Below, piece by piece: positions 56,959 to 64,000 of a stretch of DNA of 64,000 nucleotides. Each line of letters begins with the position of its first letter. The stretch's first letter is position 1. The DNA is taken from positions 96,308-160,307 of the forward strand of contig JAHDHW010000002.1 in NCBI GenBank assembly GCA_020631105.1. Reading direction: 5' to 3'. The position numbers and the translations under genes are program-made. The DNA is from Saprospiraceae bacterium. Its GTDB lineage: Bacteria; Bacteroidota; Bacteroidia; Chitinophagales; Saprospiraceae. The notes beneath the pieces were generated by a model. The model was not told the DNA's origin, did not search any database, and worked only from the letters and a program-made list of their open reading frames with translations.

Positions 56959-57423
56959 GTTTTTAGGAAGTGTATTAAAGCGGATAGTTGGTTTGCTGCC
57001 AACAAAATGGGCTCAAAGTGATTGTATTTGGTTAGTGGTACTGCCAGTGAAAATAATTAATGACAAAAGTGTTGTACCCCAGGTAGGATAATTAAACTGA
57101 TAATACCAATTAGTCATAAATGGTTTCGACTAAGTAAAATCATTTAACACTATAAAATGAAATCATACAGCATCATTTTGATTTAGCTAAGCGTAAAATC
57201 TAAAACCAGAGCAATGATAAGGCTACAATAAGGCGCTTAATGAAGTTCGTAAAGAAATATGATTTAAGTGTTTGTAAATCAATTAGTTAATGGTGATTTC
57301 ATCCTTTAGCAACTGTAAAATGAAGATTATTTGACTTTAATAACGGGGATTGAGCAGATATTTTTGACATTCTGCCTACCTAAACCAGATTTAACCTAGA
57401 TCAACGATAAACGATTAGAATAC

Positions 57424-59100
57424 ATGAGTGAACTTAACAAGTACTCCAAACACGTAACCCAAGACGAGACTCAACCTGCTGCGCAGGCTATGTTTCATGC
57501 TATTGGTATGACGGAGGAAGATTTAAAAAAAGCACAAGTTGGTATTGCAAGTACAGGCTGGGAAGGCAACCCTTGTAATATGCACCTGAATGATTTAGCT
57601 AAAGAGGTCAAGGTAGCAGTGAACCAAGAGGACCTAATGGGTTTAATTTTTAATACGATCGGAGTGAGTGATGGTATTAGCATGGGGACGACAGGGATGC
57701 GTTATTCACTACCTTCCCGAGATATAATTGCAGATTCAATTGAGACCGTTGCAGGAGCGCAATGGTATGATGCAATAATTGCCGTTGTCGGTTGCGACAA
57801 AAATATGCCTGGAGCAATGATGGCTTTAGGTCGACTTAATCGTCCGGCAATTCTGGTTTATGGAGGAACCATTAATCCAGGGTGTTATAAAGATCAAAAA
57901 CTAGATATCGTTTCGGCTTTCGAAGCATTAGGACAAAAGATTGCCGGAAATATTACCGAAGAAGATTTTCGTGGTGTAGTACGACATGCTTGTCCTGGGC
58001 CCGGAGCTTGCGGAGGAATGTATACCGCAAACACTATGGCTTCTGCAATCGAAGCAATGGGGATGAGTCTACCTTTTAACTCGTCTAATCCTGCCGTTAG
58101 CTCAGCGAAACAAGATGAATGTAAACGTTTGGGCGAAGCGATTAAGCAATTATTGGTAAAGGATATAAAGCCTAGAGATATTATGACTCGCAAAGCATTT
58201 GAAAATGCAATTACAGTCATTACCGTTCTTGGCGGCTCAACCAATGCAGTACTCCATATGATTGCCATGGCCAAATCCGTAGGAGTGCCATTGACGATCG
58301 ATGATATACAAATGATTGGAGATAAGACGCCTTTTTTGGCTGATCTTAAACCAAGTGGTAAATATGTAATGCGAGATCTTCATGCGGTTGGCGGTGTTCC
58401 GGCAGTAATGAAATTCTTACTGGATAATGGTTATCTACATGGGGACTGTCTAACGGTTACCGGAAAGACTATAGCAGAAAATCTCTCTGAGGTACCTACG
58501 CTCGCTGATGACCAAGACGTCATTCGGCCTTTATCCAATCCAATTAAACCAACCGGACACTTACAAATTCTCTATGGGAATATTGCTTCTGGTGGATCGG
58601 TTGCCAAAATCACAGGGAAAGAAGGAGAGGTGTTCACTGGGACAGCTCGAGTATTTGATAGCGAACAAGCAGCGAATGATGCCATCGGAGCAGGATCGAT
58701 AAAAGCGGGGGATGTTATTGTGATTAGATACTCTGGCCCTAAAGGTGCGCCGGGCATGCCAGAGATGTTAAAACCAACCTCAGCGATTATGGGGGCAGGC
58801 TTAGGAGATGATGTTGCTTTGATTACTGATGGGCGCTTTTCCGGAGGAACGCATGGATTCGTCGTTGGCCACATTACGCCTGAGGCACAAGTTGGCGGGT
58901 TAATTGCGCTATTACAAGATGGAGATAAGATTACTATTGATGCAATAAATAATAAACTAGATGCCCATTTGGAACAAGCCGAAATCGATCGGCGACGTGC
59001 TGAATGGAATGCACCTGAATTAGTAGCTAAAAGCGGGATGCTTCGCAAGTATGCGAAGTGTGTTTCTTCTGCTAGTGAAGGATGTGTAACTGACCAATAA
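57424..59100 (+). CDS. ilvD: Dihydroxy-acid dehydratase
   Basis: '[23 protein letters not shown]', '[28 protein letters not shown]', '[18 protein letters not shown]'. Confidence 0.98.
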   Translation: MSELNKYSKHVTQDETQPAAQAMFHAIGMTEEDLKKAQVGIASTGWEGNPCNMHLNDLAKEVKVAVNQEDLMGLIFNTIGVSDGISMGTTGMRYSLPSRDIIADSIETVAGAQWYDAIIAVVGCDKNMPGAMMALGRLNRPAILVYGGTINPGCYKDQKLDIVSAFEALGQKIAGNITEEDFRGVVRHACPGPGACGGMYTANTMASAIEAMGMSLPFNSSNPAVSSAKQDECKRLGEAIKQLLVKDIKPRDIMTRKAFENAITVITVLGGSTNAVLHMIAMAKSVGVPLTIDDIQMIGDKTPFLADLKPSGKYVMRDLHAVGGVPAVMKFLLDNGYLHGDCLTVTGKTIAENLSEVPTLADDQDVIRPLSNPIKPTGHLQILYGNIASGGSVAKITGKEGEVFTGTARVFDSEQAANDAIGAGSIKAGDVIVIRYSGPKGAPGMPEMLKPTSAIMGAGLGDDVALITDGRFSGGTHGFVVGHITPEAQVGGLIALLQDGDKITIDAINNKLDAHLEQAEIDRRRAEWNAPELVAKSGMLRKYAKCVSSASEGCVTDQ

Positions 59101-59112
59101 AACTAAATTCTT

Positions 59113-60858
59113 ATGGAAAGAGCATTTCATACTGAAAAATCTTCGGGAGAACCGATCGCTACAAAAAAACGGACCGTTACAGGTGCGGAAGCAGTTCTGC
59201 TTTGTTTATTAGAAGAGGGAGTCGACACTATTTTTGGCTACCCAGGTGGAGCGATTATGCCGGTTTATGATGCATTGTATCATTACCAGGATAGATTGCA
59301 ACATATCTTACCAAGGCACGAGCAAGGCGCTATTCATGCTGCTCAGGGATACTCGCGAGTCACTCGTAAAACGGGAGTCTGTATGGCAACCTCAGGACCG
59401 GGGGCGACTAATCTGATTACAGGTATTGGTGATGCAACGATGGATTCTACGCCAGTTGTTTGTATTACCGGACAAGTATATAGTAAAGCATTAGGATCTG
59501 ATGCTTTTCAGGAAGTAGATGTAATTGGATGTACCACTGCGGTTACTAAATGGAATTACCAGATTACCCGTGCAGAAGAAATACCGGAGATATTTGCCAA
59601 GGCATTTTACATTGCGAACTCTGGACGACCAGGTGCAGTAGTAATTGATATTACTAAGGATGCTCAGTTTGGTGAATTGGATTTTAGCTATAACAAAAAG
59701 CCAATTATTAGAAGCTATCATCCAAACCCGAAGCCTAAGAAAAAAGACTTAGAAGCAGCGGCAGCATTAATCAATAATGCAAAAAAGCCGTTTATCCTGG
59801 CAGGGCATGGTATTCAGATTGCACATGCACAGGAAGCTTTTCAAAAGTTTATTGAAAAGACCGGAATTCCGGTAGGTTGTACAATCCATGGCTTGTCATC
59901 GATCCCTTCGGATCACCCATTACATATGGGAATGTTAGGAATGCATGGTAATTATGGCCCTAACATAAAGACGAATGAATGCGATGTCCTGATCGCTATC
60001 GGAATGCGTTTTGATGATCGGGTGACTGGAGACATTACCCGCTATGCCAAGCAAGCAAGGGTTATTCACATAGAGATAGACCCTTCTGAAATTAATAAAA
60101 ATGTAAAGGCAGAGGTTCCTTTACTCTCTGATGCTAAACTTGCCCTAGAAGCATTACTGCCATTAGTGAAAGAGAAAACTTATCCTGAGTGGTTAGCGGA
60201 GTTTGAAGCATGCCGGAAAGAGGAAGAAGAAAAAGTAGTGAAACGCGATTTACAAGCCAATGCGGAAGGGCAAATCCGAATGGGACAGGTAGTACACCGG
60301 GTTAGTGAGTTGACGAAAGGTGAAGCAATCGTCGTAACGGATGTTGGGCAACACCAGATGTCTGCTGCTCGCTACTATAACTATCAATCAACGAACCAAT
60401 GGGTTTCTTCTGGTGGAGCAGGGACCATGGGCTACGGCTTGCCAGCTGCCTTTGGAGCCAAGTTAGCGAAGCCGGAAACAGAAGTAATTGCATTCATCGG
60501 AGATGGTGGATTTCAGATGACGATACAAGAGTTGGGGATGTGTAGCCAGTGGAACGTAGGGGTGAAAATTGTGCTTCTGGACAATGAATATTTAGGTATG
60601 GTCCGTCAGTGGCAACAATTATTTTTTGATCGGCGCTATTCTTCCGTTGCACTACAAAATCCGGATTTTTTAAAGATCGCTGATGGTTTTGGAGTTGCGG
60701 GCCGGCAAGTTGCTGATCCAAACGAATTGGACGCCGCTATTCAGGAAATGTTGGATTTTGATGGCCCTTACTTACTACATGTGAAAGTCGAGAAAGAAGA
60801 AAATATTTTTCCTATGATCCCTTCGGGTAGCTCTGTTTCAGAGATTCGCCTGGAGTAG
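59113..60858 (+). CDS. ilvB: Acetolactate synthase large subunit
   Basis: '[16 protein letters not shown]', '[33 protein letters not shown]', '[39 protein letters not shown]'. Confidence 0.98.
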   Translation: MERAFHTEKSSGEPIATKKRTVTGAEAVLLCLLEEGVDTIFGYPGGAIMPVYDALYHYQDRLQHILPRHEQGAIHAAQGYSRVTRKTGVCMATSGPGATNLITGIGDATMDSTPVVCITGQVYSKALGSDAFQEVDVIGCTTAVTKWNYQITRAEEIPEIFAKAFYIANSGRPGAVVIDITKDAQFGELDFSYNKKPIIRSYHPNPKPKKKDLEAAAALINNAKKPFILAGHGIQIAHAQEAFQKFIEKTGIPVGCTIHGLSSIPSDHPLHMGMLGMHGNYGPNIKTNECDVLIAIGMRFDDRVTGDITRYAKQARVIHIEIDPSEINKNVKAEVPLLSDAKLALEALLPLVKEKTYPEWLAEFEACRKEEEEKVVKRDLQANAEGQIRMGQVVHRVSELTKGEAIVVTDVGQHQMSAARYYNYQSTNQWVSSGGAGTMGYGLPAAFGAKLAKPETEVIAFIGDGGFQMTIQELGMCSQWNVGVKIVLLDNEYLGMVRQWQQLFFDRRYSSVALQNPDFLKIADGFGVAGRQVADPNELDAAIQEMLDFDGPYLLHVKVEKEENIFPMIPSGSSVSEIRLE

Positions 60859-60872
60859 AAAATGAAAATAAA

Positions 60873-61397
60873 ATGAAAGAATTTACTATATCCGTATTTA
60901 CAGAACACAAGGCTGGTATCATGGCCAGAGTATTATCTGTATTTACTAAGCGACATATCAATATTGAAAGTTTGACGACTTCAAAGTCTTCTATAAAAGG
61001 AATTCACCGCTTTACAATTGTGGTAAAGCAAGAAGAAGAACAAGTTCGAAAATTAGTCGGACAAATTGATAAGCAAGTTGATGTGATTAAAGCATTCTAT
61101 TATTCTTCTGAGGAAATTGTACACCAAGAAGTCGCACTTTACAAAGTGCCGACTGCTGCTTTTTCGCAAGGAGATAAAGTAGAAGAGTTGATTCGGTCAT
61201 ATAATGCTCGAATATTATCAATTGAGCCGGAATACATTGTGGTTGAAAAAACCGGACATCCAACGGAGACGGAGGCATTACTCAAAGAGTTCGAGCAAAT
61301 TGGAATTTATGAATTTGTACGTTCCGGACGAGTTGCAATCATCAAGCAGATGGAACCATTAAATAATTATTTGAAATCACTTGAAGAAGTAAATTAA
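60873..61397 (+). CDS. ilvN: Acetolactate synthase small subunit
   Basis: ACT domain 'FTISVFTEHKAGIMARVLSVFTKRHINIESLTTSKS'; follows ilvB. Confidence 0.95.
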   Translation: MKEFTISVFTEHKAGIMARVLSVFTKRHINIESLTTSKSSIKGIHRFTIVVKQEEEQVRKLVGQIDKQVDVIKAFYYSSEEIVHQEVALYKVPTAAFSQGDKVEELIRSYNARILSIEPEYIVVEKTGHPTETEALLKEFEQIGIYEFVRSGRVAIIKQMEPLNNYLKSLEEVN

Positions 61398-61520
61398 TAC
61401 TGTTTTAGGTTTAAGCCTGGCTAGAACTTATAACAAACTAATAAAGACGAGTTTTGAACTCGGGCGAATAAAAATCATTCATCATTAAAAGATATCTCCG
61501 ATATCAAAAACTTTAAACTA

Positions 61521-62579
61521 ATGGCAAAAATAAATTTTGGGGGCACCGAAGAACAAGTAGCTACCCGCGACGAATTTCCACTAGCAAAAGCAAGAGAAAT
61601 ACTTAAAGACGAAACTATTGCAATTATTGGATATGGTGTACAAGGCCCAGGGCAGGCACTTAATTTACGTGACAATGGGTTTAATGTAATCGTTGGCCAA
61701 CGTCAGCCTTCCAAATCATGGGATAAAGCAGTTGCCGATGGCTTCGTTCCTGGCGAGACTTTATTCAGTATTGAAGAAGCAGCTAAACGTGGGACGGTTA
61801 TCCAATATCTTTTATCGGATGCTGCACAGATTTCTCAGTGGGAAACTATCAAAGAGCAACTTACTCCGGGTAAAGCTTTGTATTTCTCTCATGGATTTGC
61901 CGTTACGTATAAAGAACGAACAGGAATTATTCCTCCTGCAGATGTAGATGTGATTCTTGTTGCACCAAAGGGTAGCGGAACGAGCCTGCGTCGAATGTTC
62001 GTTGAAGGACGTGGATTGAATTCCAGTTATGCAATTTTCCAGGATGCTACAGGGCGTGCAGAAGAACGTGTGATTGCACTTGGTATCGGAATTGGTTCTG
62101 GTTACTTATTCAAAACAACTTTCCAAAAAGAAGTATATAGTGACTTGACGGGAGAGCGTGGATCTCTTATGGGAGCTATCCAGGGCTTATTTGCGGCACA
62201 GTATGATTTGCTTCGTTCAAAAGGACATTCTCCTTCGGAAGCGTTTAATGAAACTGTGGAAGAAGCAACGCAGTCTTTATATCCATTGGTTGCTGAAAAT
62301 GGAATGGATTGGATGTATGCGAATTGTTCAACAACTGCTCAGCGTGGAGCATTGGACTGGTGGAAGAAATTCCGTGATGCGGTCAAACCAGTATTTGAGG
62401 AGCTATACGAAAGTGTAGCGACCGGTGAAGAAGCTCAACGCTCTATTGACTCAAATAGTCAAGCAGATTATCGAGATAAACTTAGTGAAGAATTACGTGA
62501 ACTACGTGAATCTGAAATGTGGCAAGCTGGTCGTGCTGTTCGGAATTTACGCCCGGAAAATGAAAAAGTAGAAGCGTAA
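61521..62579 (+). CDS. ilvC: Ketol-acid reductoisomerase
   Basis: 'IAIIGYGVQGPGQALNLRDNGFNVIVGQRQ', 'SDLTGERGSLMGAIQGLFAAQYD'. Confidence 0.97.
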   Translation: MAKINFGGTEEQVATRDEFPLAKAREILKDETIAIIGYGVQGPGQALNLRDNGFNVIVGQRQPSKSWDKAVADGFVPGETLFSIEEAAKRGTVIQYLLSDAAQISQWETIKEQLTPGKALYFSHGFAVTYKERTGIIPPADVDVILVAPKGSGTSLRRMFVEGRGLNSSYAIFQDATGRAEERVIALGIGIGSGYLFKTTFQKEVYSDLTGERGSLMGAIQGLFAAQYDLLRSKGHSPSEAFNETVEEATQSLYPLVAENGMDWMYANCSTTAQRGALDWWKKFRDAVKPVFEELYESVATGEEAQRSIDSNSQADYRDKLSEELRELRESEMWQAGRAVRNLRPENEKVEA

Positions 62580-62658
62580 TCTATAAGCTTAAGTAAGTTG
62601 AGGAGGGAATGATCTCCTTAACTTACTTGAGTATTTAATTTTTTAATCATCATGTCAT

Positions 62659-63927
62659 ATGTCTTCCGCAGCGAATAAATCATCATCTCTTCTTTCTGTA
62701 GAAAGCGTCTATCAGGCGAGTGTTCGTTTAAAGGGAGTGGCACATCATACCCCTTTGATGTCCAATTATAATCTCTCTGAAGAATATGGCTGTAACCTCT
62801 TTTTGAAACGCGAGGATCTACAAATTGTCCGCTCGTATAAAATCCGGGGAGCTTATAACAAAATGGCTAGCATGCCTGCTGAAGAGCTGAAGGCAGGAAT
62901 CGTGTGTGCTAGTGCGGGTAATCATGCTCAGGGAGTGGCTTTTGCTTGTCAAAAAATGGGGATTGAAGGTACCATCTATATGCCTTCCACTACCCCAAAG
63001 CAAAAAGTGGACAAAGTTCGTCTGTTTGGAAAAGATAAGGTAAAAATTGTACTCGAAGGGGATACCTTTGATGTGTCGTACGACCTGGCAATGCAAGATG
63101 CTACGCAGCACAAAAAAGTGTTTGTCCATCCGTTTAATGATCCTAAAGTAATGGAAGGTCAGGCAACGGTAGGATTAGAAATACTTCAGGATTGTCCTGA
63201 GGAAATTGACATTGTTTTTGTAGCTATTGGAGGCGGAGGCCTAGCATCTGGGCTTGGAAGTTATTTTAAAAAGCTGAGTCCAAGGACCAGAATAATTGGT
63301 GTTGAACCTGCTGGTGCAGCAGCTATGAAAGCAGCCGTTGAAGCGGGACAAGTGGTGACCCTTGATCATATTGATCCGTTTGTGGATGGCGCAGCTGTTC
63401 GACGTGTAGGAGATCATTCTTTTGAGATTTGCCGGAATGTAGTTGATGAATTCATCACCGTCCCTGAAGGTAAAGTTTGCTCTACCATTCTTAAGTTATA
63501 TAATGAAGAAGCAATTGTGGTCGAACCCGCAGGAGCTTTAACCATCGCAGCTTTGGATCTTTTCAAAAAGCAAATTAAAGGTTTGAACGTTGTGTGTGTG
63601 GTTAGTGGTGGGAATAATGATATTACACGGACAGAAGAAATCAAAGAACGGTCTCTTCTTTTTGAAGGATTAAAACACTACTTCATCATCCGGTTTCCAC
63701 AGCGTGCCGGTGCGCTACGGGAATTCCTAAATGTCCTTGGTGAAGGAGACGATATTACGCACTTCGAGTATATCAAAAAAAACAATCGCGAAGCGGGCCC
63801 TGCACTCGTAGGGATAGAGTTAAAGCAGAAGTCTAATTACAATAGTTTGCTTCAGCGCATGCAAGATCAGCGAATCCAATTCCAAACTTTGAATGACAAT
63901 CCTATGTTGTTTGACCTGTTAGTTTAA
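62659..63927 (+). CDS. ilvA: Threonine ammonia-lyase
   Basis: PLP motif 'LFLKREDLQIVRSYKIRGAYNKM', 'SAGNHAQGVAFAC', 'FVAIGGGGLASGLG'; C-terminal ACT-like domain. Confidence 0.96.
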   Translation: MSSAANKSSSLLSVESVYQASVRLKGVAHHTPLMSNYNLSEEYGCNLFLKREDLQIVRSYKIRGAYNKMASMPAEELKAGIVCASAGNHAQGVAFACQKMGIEGTIYMPSTTPKQKVDKVRLFGKDKVKIVLEGDTFDVSYDLAMQDATQHKKVFVHPFNDPKVMEGQATVGLEILQDCPEEIDIVFVAIGGGGLASGLGSYFKKLSPRTRIIGVEPAGAAAMKAAVEAGQVVTLDHIDPFVDGAAVRRVGDHSFEICRNVVDEFITVPEGKVCSTILKLYNEEAIVVEPAGALTIAALDLFKKQIKGLNVVCVVSGGNNDITRTEEIKERSLLFEGLKHYFIIRFPQRAGALREFLNVLGEGDDITHFEYIKKNNREAGPALVGIELKQKSNYNSLLQRMQDQRIQFQTLNDNPMLFDLLV

Positions 63928-63931
63928 GATT

Positions 63932-63979
63932 AGTCATAAGTCATAAGTCATAAGTCATAAGTCATAAGTCATAAGTCAT
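63932..63979. repeat. Heptanucleotide tandem repeat (AGTCATA), nearly 7 copies
   Basis: agtcataagtcataagtcataagtcataagtcataagtcataagtcat, starting 5 nt after the ilvA stop codon. Confidence 0.95.
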
Positions 63980-64000
63980 TGAAACTTGGCTAAAGTTTTC

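Noticed and set aside
56888-57091. 67-aa ORF upstream of ilvD as a leader peptide
   Set aside because: It reads straight through a strong terminator hairpin (56925-56958) and lacks runs of Ile/Leu/Val codons.
58572-59048. 158-aa minus-strand ORF inside ilvD
   Set aside because: Antisense to a highly conserved enzyme; no start context or domain.
63932-63979. CRISPR-like array at the right edge
   Set aside because: The repeats are contiguous 7-mers without spacers; simple tandem repeat only.

Overview
This 64 kb window reads as a chromosomal segment from a Bacteroidota genome, probably Saprospiria-like. That placement is inferred from SprA, a T9SS C-terminal sorting domain, the fused MurF-Alr, TAnnTTTG-type promoters and overall style. 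Most of the window is housekeeping: a SurA/PpiC-type isomerase, murF-alr, purD, ruvA-sprA, a two-component system, ftsH-rsfS, birA, cinA, a 2-oxoacid dehydrogenase E2, mfd, two tRNAs (Phe, Gln), a DEAD-box helicase, an rRNA methyltransferase, mtnA, xerD and an ilvD-B-N-C-A operon. The most interesting accessory segment is about 34.2-39.3 kb. It holds an AraC-type regulator, three tandem small Lys/Ala-rich phasin-like proteins (one fused to a helix-hairpin-helix domain, one with a histone-H1-like basic tail), a Get3/ArsA-like ATPase lacking metalloid-site cysteines, and an alpha/beta hydrolase. I propose it as a candidate granule or nucleoid-associated system. Other second-look items are a 2.4 kb module bracketed by two copies of a palindromic dispersed repeat (41.7-44.1 kb), a structured 0.9 kb non-coding region after sprA, two probable leaderless genes with matching TATCTTTG-N4-start architecture, a membrane-anchored coiled-coil/HHH protein beside a tandem-OmpA protein, an mtnA/class II aldolase pair, and a heptanucleotide repeat at the right edge. 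I saw no rRNA, CRISPR array, prophage or transposase. All family calls come from reading the translations; no database search was run.
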